64,000 bases of DNA from Mycobacterium sp. E1214 (GTDB lineage Bacteria; Actinomycetota; Actinomycetes; Mycobacteriales; Mycobacteriaceae): assembly GCF_001666755.1 (NCBI RefSeq), contig NZ_LZJC01000013.1:1-64000 (forward strand). The letters are read 5' to 3'. Below the pieces are notes generated by a model. It was given only the letters and a program-made list of their open reading frames with translations. It was not told where the DNA came from and did not search any database. Each line of letters begins with the position of its first letter. Position 1 is the first letter of the stretch. Of the stretch, positions 1 to 7,437 are shown one piece after another. A program made the translations under genes and the position numbers.

Positions 1-222
1 CGCGAGCTGGCCGGCTGGCTCGCCGAAGCGGTGGCGCAGGCCGACGGCGTCGCCGCCGCCGAGGTCGCCGGGCCCGGCTTCATCAACCTGCGCCTCGAGG
101 CGTCGGCGCAGGCCGCGGTGGTCGACAACGTCATCGACGCCGGCGACGGATACGGTCACTCCGCGGCGCTGGCGGGGCACAAGATCAACCTCGAGTTCGT
201 GTCGGCCAACCCCACCGGGCCC
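1..222 (+). pseudogene. argS: argS internal fragment (plus-strand arm of a fold-back)
   Basis: Frame 1 reads arginyl-tRNA synthetase from about residue 61 onward: [11 protein letters not shown], then [12 protein letters not shown], ending in NPTGP, the end of the class I ArgRS motif that should continue with IHIGGTR. Instead, at about 220 the sequence turns into the reverse complement of upstream argS. The frame goes on as nonsense past 222. The segment has no start codon and no end of its own. It is either a genuine inversion break or, more likely, a fold-back chimera at a contig end. The intact gene would charge tRNA-Arg in the cytoplasm. Confidence 0.85.
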
Positions 223-291
223 GGCGACCTCGGCGGCGGCGACGCCGTCGGCCTGCGCCACCGCTTCGGCGAGCCAGCCGGCCAGCTCGCG
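1..291. repeat. 77-bp perfect inverted repeat (fold-back arms 1-77 and 215-291)
   Basis: Base k pairs with base 292-k for k=1 to 77, so bases 1-77 are the exact reverse complement of 215-291, with a 137-bp unique spacer. The inner ends share the palindrome CCGGGCCCGG (68-77 and 215-224). The octamer CCGGGCCC is common to the VAGPG and NPTGP codons of argS, which is the microhomology at which the strand appears to have switched. Confidence 0.9.
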
Positions 292-474
292 CGGGTTGGC
301 GCCGACCTTCTTGCCCACCTGCAGCGCCAGGTTGCTGGCGTAATCGCCGTGCTCGGGGTTGCGCGGGCGCTCCACGGTCACCGCCGGCGGCAGCGCGGAA
401 GCGTCCAGCCCACGCTCGGCGAGCACCGCGGCGGCGGTGTTCCTGAGCAGCTCGGCGAGGTCGGCGGGGGTCAC
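215..474 (-). pseudogene. argS: argS N-terminal fragment, arginyl-tRNA synthetase
   Basis: Reading the minus strand from a GTG at 474 gives the mycobacterial ArgRS N-terminus: [20 protein letters not shown], then [20 protein letters not shown] and [10 protein letters not shown], about 86 residues of the Add-1 tRNA-binding domain. The frame leaves ArgRS homology at 215, where it meets the plus-strand argS segment head-on. GTG 474 is chosen because it gives the family N-terminus; a longer open frame starting near 484 is in another phase. The tRNA-Arg gene lies 115 bp away on the opposite strand. In M. tuberculosis argS is Rv1292, the end of the synteny block seen through this window. Confidence 0.9.
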
Positions 475-589
475 GAGCGTCCATCCTATTGGCTGAGGTG
501 CCGCCGCCCCGAATCCATTGCGGTGACCGGCCCGCCCGCCGGATGCGTTAGTCTGTCTAGGCCCACAGGCGCATCGGGTTCTCGCATGC

Positions 590-662
590 GCCCCCGTAGC
601 TCAGGGGATAGAGCGTCTGCCTCCGGAGCAGAAGGCCGCAGGTTCGAATCCTGCCGGGGGCA
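590..662 (+). tRNA. tRNA-Arg(CCG)
   Basis: A complete 73-nt cloverleaf. The acceptor stem is GCCCCCG (590-596) paired with CGGGGGC (655-661), followed by discriminator A662. The anticodon loop CTCCGGA lies at 621-627 with anticodon CCG at 623-625, reading CGG Arg codons. The T-arm contains GGTTCGAATCC. No CCA is encoded in the gene. It stands next to argS, the enzyme that would charge it. Its 3' end is one copy of a 14-bp direct repeat that bounds an integrated element, so the gene is the likely integration target and remains intact. Confidence 0.96.
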
Positions 663-668
663 CAAGGT
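655..668 (+). other. putative attachment core attL (tRNA 3' end)
   Basis: CGGGGGCACAAGGT overlaps the last 8 nt of tRNA-Arg(CCG) and recurs exactly at 3866-3879 in the same orientation. The integrase remnant starts 57 bp inside. A tRNA 3' end next to a tyrosine integrase is the classic layout for such elements. The core is short, so this is an inference. Confidence 0.6.
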
Positions 669-721
669 GACCAGCACTTTCGCCGGCTCACACGGTGCGC
701 GAAGGCCCGGAACCGGCCTCG

Positions 722-743
722 GTGTCACGAGGATGTCACAACT
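722..743 (+). repeat. GTGTCAC-N5-TGTCACAACT motif, left copy
   Basis: GTGTCAC at 722-728 is followed after five bases by TGTCACAACT. The same arrangement with the same spacing and direction recurs at 3732-3753; 19 of 22 bases are identical. This copy overlaps the integrase stop codon. It could be an arm-type integrase binding site or simply shared integrase 3'-end sequence. Confidence 0.45.
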
Positions 744-1234
744 GCGCCCAAACTCTGCCCGGCCGCCTTCAGCGCGTCGTCCTGGCTGTGCGTGTACAGA
801 CGCGCAGTGGTCGCCGGGTCGCAGTGCCCGAGCCATTCGGCGATGACCGCGATCGGCACGCCCCGCAGATGCATCGCGGTGCCGCAGGAGTGCCGGGCGT
901 CGTGCAGACGGATCGGCCGCACACCCGCCGTCTTGGCCAACTTGCGCCACATCCGGGTCAGCGCGTCCGGCGTGTACGGCTCCCCCGCCTCGTTGACCGC
1001 CACGTAGCCGCTGTCGGTGTGATCGACGCCAAGCGCGAGGCGTTCCTGCGCGTAGCGGGCCGACGCGCGCTTGAGGACACCGACCAGGCCGTCGTCGATC
1101 GGCAGCGTCCGCCGTGACGCGAGGGTCTTGGGGTCTCCCTCGACAACGTTGCCCGCGCCGGCCTGCACCCGGTTGCGAGCCACGGTGAGCGTGCCGGCGG
1201 GTGGCGACGCCGGTGGTGGAGTCCCGCAAGCCAT
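725..1234 (-). pseudogene. tyrosine recombinase/integrase, N-terminally truncated
   Basis: The minus strand encodes the last 169 residues of a phage or genomic-island integrase. Recognisable from GTLTVARNRVQ (residue 14) are the beta-hairpin lysine (DPKT, K36), the H-x-x-R box (HDARH, H111/R114), LGH (H137) and the nucleophile ARLYTHS (Y147). Missing are the SAM-like core-binding domain and the first catalytic arginine, which should lie just upstream of GTLTVA. The preceding residues (MACGTPPPASPPA) are unlike the family, and the usual length is about 350-400 residues. The element is therefore probably immobile. It ends 57 bp from the tRNA-borne repeat, as expected of the integrase that inserted the element. 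Confidence 0.85.
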
Positions 1235-1608
1235 CTAGCGCCCGTCCATCCGCGGTCGGCAGACGCCGTCGCCAGCCCAGCCTCATCAGGTCACGACACA
1301 CGAGCGCACGCGTGGACGCTGCACGTGCCGGGCAGACGCGGTGATCGACATCGTCAGCGCGTAACGCGCGCCGCGGCGCCCGCGTCGTCGCCGCAGGTCA
1401 AGGCCGCAGCCCCCACCCCGAAAAAATGAGGCCCCCGGCCAGCCGACTCCACACCGGGGTAGTCGACATTTTTTTGCGACGCGGATTTTTCGCGCGGACG
1501 CTCAACGAGTGCGCGGATTCTCGGTGCCGCATGGGGTGCTCAGGCATGTGAATGCGACTCGTATGCGACAGAACCGGTGCTGCGAGGGATGCACGCCGCC
1601 CCCGGGGC
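1235..1608. other. non-coding stretch upstream of the integrase remnant
   Basis: No gene recognised. Codons that should continue the integrase toward its N-terminus lose family resemblance above about 1195. The stretch has two T-runs (1469-1475 and about 1486-1490) inside otherwise GC-rich DNA. It probably marks the deletion that removed the 5' part of the integrase. Confidence 0.5.
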
Positions 1609-2154
1609 CTATGCGAAATCCTTCATCGCCAACGACTCCGGTGCCATCGGTTTGGAAACGAAGGTGCGACCGCCGCTCGACACGGTGACAACTATCCGGT
1701 GCGGCTTGTCTTCGATGCTGTCGGCGCCCACCTTCAAATTGCGCGCCCCCTCGTAGCGGGTGAAGAAGATCTGCTCCGCACCCGCCGGAATGTCGCATGG
1801 CACTTCAGGCGATCCGATCTGTTCACCCAGGGTGTTGAACGATACGCCGGTCGGGTCCGCACGGATCGCCCAGGCCGCGACGTGAAATTGCGCGCGCCCT
1901 GCGTTGACCACCTTCACACCGACAATTAGCGGACCGGGTGAAAACTGCTTTGCCGCAATCTCCAACGACTGCCGGGCGTTGGTCAGGGTGGCGTCGTGCG
2001 TGACCCTCATCGTGCCGCCAGCCATAACCATGCCGACGATTGGGGTCAGCTTCGGCCGCGCGCCTTGCATGAGAAATGGGTAGATCTGCCAGGTGAGCGA
2101 GGCGACGCCGACACCGAAGCCGAACAGACCGAGAACAAACGCTGCGACGGTCAA
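1609..2154 (-). CDS. hypothetical one-helix membrane protein, third gene of the Pycsar-like operon
   Basis: 181 residues from a TTG start, the only start codon before the membrane helix. Residues 2-26 (VAAFVLGLFGFGVGVASL) form a single transmembrane helix. The remainder looks like a soluble beta-rich domain with the pattern VGVKVVNAGRAQFHV and IPAGAEQIFF, resembling small beta-sandwich proteins found on mobile islands. No catalytic motif is seen and I do not recognise a family. The gene lies 18 bp beyond the cyclase stop codon, in the same reading frame: TAG at 2175-2173, six sense codons, then TTG. GGTGGG upstream may act as ribosome site. The position suggests a partner of the cyclase and effector; its function is unknown. 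Confidence 0.75.
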   Translation of the reverse strand: MTVAAFVLGLFGFGVGVASLTWQIYPFLMQGARPKLTPIVGMVMAGGTMRVTHDATLTNARQSLEIAAKQFSPGPLIVGVKVVNAGRAQFHVAAWAIRADPTGVSFNTLGEQIGSPEVPCDIPAGAEQIFFTRYEGARNLKVGADSIEDKPHRIVVTVSSGGRTFVSKPMAPESLAMKDFA

Positions 2155-2172
2155 ACCGTGCCCACCGATAGC

Positions 2173-2901
2173 CTAAGTGCAATTCTCGTCATACCAGTTT
2201 TGCATGTGTGTCATGACGGTGTCCGCAGTGTAGCAACCGTTCGTCCAATCCTGTTTCAGGAAAAGTTGGTTTTCTTCGTTTAGATTGCCCGCGAATCCAT
2301 TCCCGATGTACATAGGAGGTGCGTATCGCTGATTGCCCTTCGCTGCCAATTTCGCCGCATAATTGACCACATCGCCCATATAGACGACGTCGTTGATGCC
2401 ACTTCCTTCATAACCAGCCTTAATCATCAAGGCTCGACCCCATTCGGCGCCAATACCCGCCTTGATTTCGACCTTGTCATAACCGGCCTTACGCAACTTG
2501 CAGTTCAAAACTTTCATTAAGCTGTTTATTCTACACATGCCGGTGAAAACGTCATCTATGTCTGATTTCCAGGGAGTGTTAATTACTGCCCAAACTCCGT
2601 CGCCGACTATGTTGATTTCCTTCGTCTTCGTAACAGAATTAAGCACGGCAACGACCTCAGATATGTATGCCCGATACAATTTCGCAAGTGCAGGACGCTG
2701 ATAGTATGTGGGCAGCGAGGATGAGTCGCGGAGATCGACAAACACTGCAGAGCAATTGGCATAGAACCCGTTGGTGAATGTCAGCCTCGACCGATCAGGC
2801 AACTGGTCAACTTCTTCGTAGTTACCTCTGGGAGTCGCAAGTATCTCGTCGATTCTGCGTAGGCTGCTGTAGAAATTGTATTCTTTGTAGTTACTTTCCA
2901 T
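2173..2901 (-). CDS. pycC: Pycsar-type class III nucleotide (pyrimidine) cyclase
   Basis: 242 residues from ATG 2901, which shares its A with the TAA stop of the upstream gene (TAATG) and follows GGGTGG. An in-phase start at 2985 would overlap that gene by 84 nt and is less likely. Class III cyclase motifs: FVDLRDSS (metal Asp56), NIVGDGVWAV (metal Asp101), GIGAEWGRALMIKAG and INDVVYMGDVVNYAAKL (Asn180, Lys184). The IKAG...GINDxVxxGDVVN pattern is typical of Pycsar cyclases, which make cCMP or cUMP upon phage infection to activate a membrane or other effector. It lacks the membrane and HAMP parts of housekeeping adenylyl cyclases. Base composition is clearly lower in GC than the chromosome around it. 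cCMP versus cUMP cannot be decided by eye. Confidence 0.88.
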   Translation of the reverse strand: MESNYKEYNFYSSLRRIDEILATPRGNYEEVDQLPDRSRLTFTNGFYANCSAVFVDLRDSSSLPTYYQRPALAKLYRAYISEVVAVLNSVTKTKEINIVGDGVWAVINTPWKSDIDDVFTGMCRINSLMKVLNCKLRKAGYDKVEIKAGIGAEWGRALMIKAGYEGSGINDVVYMGDVVNYAAKLAAKGNQRYAPPMYIGNGFAGNLNEENQLFLKQDWTNGCYTADTVMTHMQNWYDENCT

Positions 2902-3515
2902 TATTTCGCCCACCCTAATAATGCCGCGAGAAACGCCAATAATACTAGGACGCCAATCAAAGCGATGATGCCCCACTTTGTGCATTCAAATTTGCGATGC
3001 GCGACGATCGAGTTGGCGTGCACCTGATTTGCGATGTGGCGCACTAATTCGTGCGGATCAGACGTCAGTGCTTTCAGTACTTCGTGGTACGACGGCGCAT
3101 CATCCGCAAATCGGCGAGCTATATGGGAGTAGTAGAGCAAGTTGCTGAAGTCCTCTGGTTGTCCCCTAATCTTGCGTCGCGGTATGAGCGCCGCTGCGGC
3201 AAAGCCGCCCGCTGCGAAGATGAACACGCTGCAGGACACGGCAAGCACTACGAGGTAGCAAGGAAGGCGGTGCTGGCCCTCCATCTGGTCCTTGATCAAG
3301 TTGTAGAGGACACCGCCCGCTACGCCCGCGGCCGTCAGCACGACGCCGGCTTTTGCTTCGCTATGCCTAATCCAGTCGTTAACTAGTGTCAGCGCTTTCC
3401 AAGCCTGTTCGGGATCGGGATCAGTCTCAGGCTCCGGGGTGGCCGCGGCCTCCAACTCCTGTCTTAACCACTGGAGCAGGCGGCGGCGAACGCGGCCCCG
3501 CACGGGTTGTGTCAC
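2901..3515 (-). CDS. pycTM: Pycsar membrane effector (PycTM, DUF5706-like)
   Basis: 204 residues from GTG 3515, preceded by AGGAG. Residues 46-57 (NDWIRHSEAKAG) head the conserved effector domain. Hydrophobic helices lie at about 58-75, 86-111 and 181-203. The linker pattern SNLLYYSHIARRF (124-136) and the IANQVHANSIVAHRKFE helix (161-177) match what I recall of the Pycsar effector domain (Pfam PF18967, formerly DUF5706). Known PycTM proteins sense cyclic pyrimidine nucleotides and damage the inner membrane so that the infected cell stops growing. The gene is first in the operon; its stop overlaps the cyclase start, giving translational coupling of sensor and alarm. Residues 20-40 are an acidic, proline-containing tail. 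Confidence 0.85.
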   Translation of the reverse strand: MTQPVRGRVRRRLLQWLRQELEAAATPEPETDPDPEQAWKALTLVNDWIRHSEAKAGVVLTAAGVAGGVLYNLIKDQMEGQHRLPCYLVVLAVSCSVFIFAAGGFAAAALIPRRKIRGQPEDFSNLLYYSHIARRFADDAPSYHEVLKALTSDPHELVRHIANQVHANSIVAHRKFECTKWGIIALIGVLVLLAFLAALLGWAK

Positions 3516-3731
3516 CGCTCCTGCTTTCCTCGCACTGTCCTCACTTCAGCCTTACATCCGCGTCAGTATCGAAACCATGCGACACGCCGGGGGCCAGCGT
3601 TGCCCGCCGGGTGGCTGCCGTGATGCATAAGCACAGCCATCACCTTGGCCTCACTGATCACACCGGGGATCGAAGGTCACTGTGAGGACGAAGGCTCAGA
3701 TAACCTGGCAACCTGCGATTTGGGGTGTTCA

Positions 3732-3753
3732 GTGTCACCACGGTGTCACAACT
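3732..3753 (+). repeat. GTGTCAC-N5-TGTCACAACT motif, right copy
   Basis: Same order, spacing and direction as at 722-743. Read on the minus strand the motif could be a short remnant of an integrase 3' end, with in-frame TGA inside GAGTTGTGA, but no integrase residues are recognisable beyond it. It lies 113 bp inside the right repeat. Confidence 0.4.
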
Positions 3754-3865
3754 CGATCGAAACTACCCCGGCGAACGGGTGCGGAAGGCTGCGGTAAGGC
3801 ATGAACTGTTGTCGCAGGTCAGCCACGATGTCTGTCGTCGGCGCGTGTGGCGTGACGGAAGGCAG

Positions 3866-3879
3866 CGGGGGCACAAGGT
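3866..3879 (+). other. putative attachment core attR
   Basis: Exact 14-bp copy of CGGGGGCACAAGGT from the tRNA-Arg 3' end. It closes a 3.2-kb segment holding the truncated integrase and the three-gene operon. Flanking bases do not match, so the core is only 14 bp. Confidence 0.55.
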
Positions 3880-4382
3880 CAAAACTGCCTCTCACCAGCC
3901 ACTATATGCTCCAGAGACCGCCCTGATGGCAGCACCAACAATCTCTCAACGATCCGCCGTCTTCGCTGGTAGGTCGGATTCATTAGCTGGCCATGCTGCT
4001 CAACTCAAGGCTTGCCTAGCGGGTCTGGAGGCGAGTCATCGGAGTTTGATCCGTTGATGCCGCCAGCGGAGGTTCCGTCATCCGGGTCACAACGACATCG
4101 TGTTTGGTCCCATATCCGAATCTGCGCCTGGGCCGACGTAGGCGCTTCAGCGAGAACCGAACCGTAAAGGCCGAAATGATGGCCCGTCGCCGCAATAGAT
4201 AACAGATATATTGCGACCGTCGCCCGGTCTTGACTGCCGAAAAGTCGTTGGTGTTTTTGACCAATGACGCAAAGGCAGGCGGAATGCGCATCGGCCTGCA
4301 TACGATGAGCACCGAAATCTTGCCTTCAGCGGATGAATGGGCGCCGATCGGAATGCGGCCTTGAACACGACGTGGAGTGGTC

Positions 4383-4649
4383 ATGACAATCAGGAATACG
4401 GTCGGATGCCTGCTGACGGCAGCGATCGCCGTCGCTCTCGCATGGGGACCTGCCGGCACGGCGAACGGCACTCCCGGCGATGGGCCGCTCTATCAGAATT
4501 GTGTGAACACGCAGATGAAGCCTGTCGGCGGCACGATCGTCGACGTGATGCAAGATTGCTGCAGGCAATATTCGGGCAAATTGGATCCCGCCACTGAGAA
4601 CTGTGTGTTCCCAGACGGGACTTCGGCTTACGCCCACCCCAATCGCTGA
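4383..4649 (+). CDS. small secreted cysteine-containing protein
   Basis: 88 residues from ATG 4383, with GGAG six bases before it; an in-phase GTG at 4377 would add two residues. Residues 1-28 form a Sec signal peptide (hydrophobic LLTAAIAVALAW, cleavage near GTANG). The mature part has four cysteines in the order NC, CC and NC, which suggests two disulfides outside the membrane. The protein resembles small exported proteins common in mycobacteria, but I do not recognise a named family. It stands alone, downstream of the island and before a convergent gene. Confidence 0.7.
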   Translation: MTIRNTVGCLLTAAIAVALAWGPAGTANGTPGDGPLYQNCVNTQMKPVGGTIVDVMQDCCRQYSGKLDPATENCVFPDGTSAYAHPNR

Positions 4650-4810
4650 CCGGCAACCTCGTCGACAAGTAGCCCCGCGTCTACGGAGCGTGGGTTCGCG
4701 ACGCCGTCAGGTGGTGCGCGGCTCCGGCGAGGCCCTTGTGGCGCAGTCGCTTTCGAAGGCGTGAGCGTCAGTTCTTTGCCGACCTCGTCGAGCGCACCGA
4801 GGACCCGGAC

Positions 4811-6577
4811 TCAGATGGTGCATTTCAACCCGACGTGGGCGGCGTGGTATCCGAGCCGGGAATAGAACGCCCGGGCTCGTTCGCGAGCTCCGTCCGTGGT
4901 CACCTGCGCCAGCCGCGCCCCGTGTGCTCGGCCGTAGTTGTGTGCCCACTCGACGAGTGCGGTACCGAGACCCTGTCCGCGTTCGGCTTTGGCGACCCGC
5001 AGCCCCTCGATCTGCAGCCGGGTGGCGCCGCCGCGGGAAAGGCCGGGAATGATGGTCAGTTGAACGGTCGCGACGACCACGTCGGAACTGTTCAGGACGA
5101 CTCCGAGGTAGTTGGATCGGTTGCGAACGACGATGTCGTAGGCCGCCTCGTAGCGTTCGAGTTCGGCGCCTTCGCGATCGTGACCGAACTCATCATCGGA
5201 GAGCAGCTCGGCGATCACCCCCACGTGTTGGCGCGTCGCACGTTGCACACGAAACGTGCGGCCTGCCACCCGCAGCAGTCCTCGAACCGAGGACTGCGCC
5301 TGTGCCTGTAGGCGCGCCACCAACAGGTCCAGCCACGCCCCCACGTTGGTTCGTGCCTCCGCGGTATCGGGGTAACGGCATCGCAGATGTAGCCCGGACT
5401 CGTCCTGAATGAACCAGAGCATGACGTCGTCGGTGTGGATGCTTGCACTCACATACTGGGCGTCGAGTCCCACCGAGTCGATGCGTACGGGAAGCCTGCG
5501 TTGGTCCAGCCAGGAAATCGCAAACATGCCGGTTGCGACGGGCATTCCACCCCACGGAGCCAGGACGTCCGCCAGTGGCCAGGAGCCCAGCTGCACAGCT
5601 TCTTTGACGGCCGCGGCAGCGGCGTGCGGCTCGGCGCACTCTGACTCCAGGACCGAATTGGTGATGAACCAGCCCACCGAGTCGTGCCATCTGTCCTCAA
5701 ATCGGCTGTGCACGGGGAAGACCGCGCGCAGTGGCGCCCCGGCCAACTCGCGGGTCACCGCAGTCATGGCGACCACCGCGAGCGCCAACGTCGAGACACC
5801 GTCATTGCGTGCCTGCGCGGCGAACGCGGCGCCGTCATCGACATCGAACACGTCACGCACTTCGACGCGTTCCGGATGCGGCCCGGACTCACCCAGCGGC
5901 AGCGGAAACCGTGGCATCACCCCGCCGCTGTCGCTGATGATTTGCGCCCACCGCGCGCGCACGCGGTCCGGTGCAACGGGGCGGTCCAACAGTGCTTGCG
6001 TGTGCACGACGAATGCCGGCGGTGGCTGCAGGGGCGGCGTACGTCCGATCCGCGCGTCGGCGAGCATCGACAACAGGTCCCGGGCGATCACCAGCATCGA
6101 CCACATGTCCACGTGGGCGTGATCGGCAGCGATCACCACCGTCGACCCGGCGGCCGTCTCCAACACACACAACCGATGCGAAGGCCGCTGATACGGCGAG
6201 CATGTCGCATTGAGAACTATTCGCAGTGCGTCGTTGACCGCCTGGCCCGCAGCGATCTCATGCTCTACCCACTCGCCGGGGCGAACATCGATCTCATGCA
6301 GCTGCGGATCGCCGTCCGCCCCGGGTGTGAATGCCGTCCGCAACGTGCCGTGGCGGTCGATCACACCCAGCCACGCTTCGGCCAACGATTGGCGGCTGAC
6401 CCCCGCGGGCAACCGAATGGACAAAGCCATCCAGGAGCCGGGTCGCGCGCCCGCACCGACGTGTATGCGCTGGTCAAAGGACACCGGCAGCTGACGACCG
6501 AGGTCAGACACCGACACGTCGTACCCCCAGAGTCGTCCGAAGGGTAGCCGCAGGTGCGCCACGTTGGTCAGCCGCAT
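4811..6577 (-). CDS. condensation-like acyltransferase fused to a GNAT N-acetyltransferase
   Basis: 588 residues. The N-terminal part, to about residue 430, has the layout of the NRPS-condensation/PapA superfamily: SIRLPAGVSRQSLAEAWLG, then the catalytic HxxxD as ADHAHVDMWS (H153, D157). The C-terminal 145 residues are a GNAT domain: IEGLRVAKAERGQGLGTALV holds the acetyl-CoA pyrophosphate loop (RGQGLG) and AFYSRLGYH the terminal strand. The first domain may join an acyl group to a lipid or peptide and the second may acetylate an amine; no substrate can be read from sequence. No carrier protein or NRPS module lies nearby. Start ATG 6577 gives the whole first domain. Confidence 0.75.
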   Translation of the reverse strand: MRLTNVAHLRLPFGRLWGYDVSVSDLGRQLPVSFDQRIHVGAGARPGSWMALSIRLPAGVSRQSLAEAWLGVIDRHGTLRTAFTPGADGDPQLHEIDVRPGEWVEHEIAAGQAVNDALRIVLNATCSPYQRPSHRLCVLETAAGSTVVIAADHAHVDMWSMLVIARDLLSMLADARIGRTPPLQPPPAFVVHTQALLDRPVAPDRVRARWAQIISDSGGVMPRFPLPLGESGPHPERVEVRDVFDVDDGAAFAAQARNDGVSTLALAVVAMTAVTRELAGAPLRAVFPVHSRFEDRWHDSVGWFITNSVLESECAEPHAAAAAVKEAVQLGSWPLADVLAPWGGMPVATGMFAISWLDQRRLPVRIDSVGLDAQYVSASIHTDDVMLWFIQDESGLHLRCRYPDTAEARTNVGAWLDLLVARLQAQAQSSVRGLLRVAGRTFRVQRATRQHVGVIAELLSDDEFGHDREGAELERYEAAYDIVVRNRSNYLGVVLNSSDVVVATVQLTIIPGLSRGGATRLQIEGLRVAKAERGQGLGTALVEWAHNYGRAHGARLAQVTTDGARERARAFYSRLGYHAAHVGLKCTI

Positions 6578-6657
6578 GGCGGTACCCTAACGCCCCAGAT
6601 AGCCTGAATGCTCGGTCAGCGCGGGGCGAGCCGTCGGGTCATGAAAAGAGTTGCGTG

Positions 6658-7437
6658 ATGTCCACTTTCGTGGTTCCCGGAGCAGAGCTTGCCGTGGAAC
6701 TGAGCGACGAGGGTGGTCATCCGGTAGTTCAACTGCACGGGCTCACCTCCAGCCGGTCTCGTGACCGGGTCCTCAATCTCGATCTCGGCAGGGGGCTCAG
6801 CGGGACCCGATTGCTGCGGTATGACGCACGGGGGCATGGCAAGTCGACTGGACGCAAGGTCCCGCAGGATTACCGGTGGGAACGCCTCGCCGAGGATCTC
6901 TTGCAACTGCTCGACGAATGGTTTCCCGGCGAACAAGTGCACGGCGTCGGCCCGTCCATGGGAACCGGCACGCTGCTGCACGCCGCCGCCCGAGAGCCGG
7001 ACCGTTTCGCCGGCCTCACGCTGATGGTGCCGGCCACCGCGTGGGAAACCCGGCCCGCGCAGGCGGCGAATTACCTGGCTGCGGCCCAATTAATCGAAAC
7101 CGAGGGAGTCGGGGCATTCATCGCGGCGGCGCGTGGAGTGACGCCGCCGCCGACCATGGTTGACGCGCCCGAAACAGTTCCCGATGTGGCCGACGCGCTG
7201 CTGCCGTCACTGTTTCGAGGCGCGGCTCTCAGCGACCTGCCCGCTCGCGAAGCGGTCGCACGAATCGATGTGCCGACGACGATTCTGGCCTGGGTCGACG
7301 ACCCGGCGCACCCGATGTCGACGGCGGAATCGCTTGCCGCACTGATGCCGCGGTCAACGCTCACCGTGGCGCACGTTCCGGCCGATGTGGAAACCTGGCC
7401 CCAGATCCTGAGCCAAGACGTCGCCCGCAGAGGCTGA
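6658..7437 (+). CDS. alpha/beta hydrolase
   Basis: 259 residues from ATG 6658; GTG 6655 directly before it is an alternative. The alpha/beta-hydrolase fold is shown by QLHGLTSS (oxyanion-hole HG), YDARGHGKS, the nucleophile elbow VGPSMGTG (GxSxG), DDPAHPM near the acid position and VAHVPADV near the catalytic His. It is cytosolic, with no signal peptide. The class includes esterases, lipases and C-C hydrolases; the substrate is unknown. It runs divergently from the condensation/GNAT gene 80 bp away, so the two may share a control region. Confidence 0.8.
   Translation: MSTFVVPGAELAVELSDEGGHPVVQLHGLTSSRSRDRVLNLDLGRGLSGTRLLRYDARGHGKSTGRKVPQDYRWERLAEDLLQLLDEWFPGEQVHGVGPSMGTGTLLHAAAREPDRFAGLTLMVPATAWETRPAQAANYLAAAQLIETEGVGAFIAAARGVTPPPTMVDAPETVPDVADALLPSLFRGAALSDLPAREAVARIDVPTTILAWVDDPAHPMSTAESLAALMPRSTLTVAHVPADVETWPQILSQDVARRG

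Larger units (their letters stand above)
3516..4382. other. non-coding stretch: upstream region of the Pycsar-like operon, right element end and beyond
   Basis: No convincing gene in 867 bp. It should hold the operon promoter just above 3515, but I could not settle a -10/-35 pair. At 3732-3753 is the right copy of the GTGTCAC motif and at 3866-3879 the right attachment-like repeat. From 3880 to 4370 open frames exist on both strands but none has coherent composition or a recognisable product. Confidence 0.5.

Noticed and set aside
185..484. 99-codon minus-strand frame
   Set aside because: Out of phase with argS, which is recognisable from GTG 474 in another phase.
2902..2985. longer cyclase start at 2985
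   Set aside because: It would overlap the effector gene by 84 nt and adds residues unlike the family; ATG 2901 has TAATG coupling and a ribosome site.
4016..4471. minus-strand frames of about 100-150 codons upstream of the small secreted protein
   Set aside because: Mutually overlapping, no coherent motifs; the plus-strand gene at 4383 has ribosome site, signal peptide and paired cysteines.
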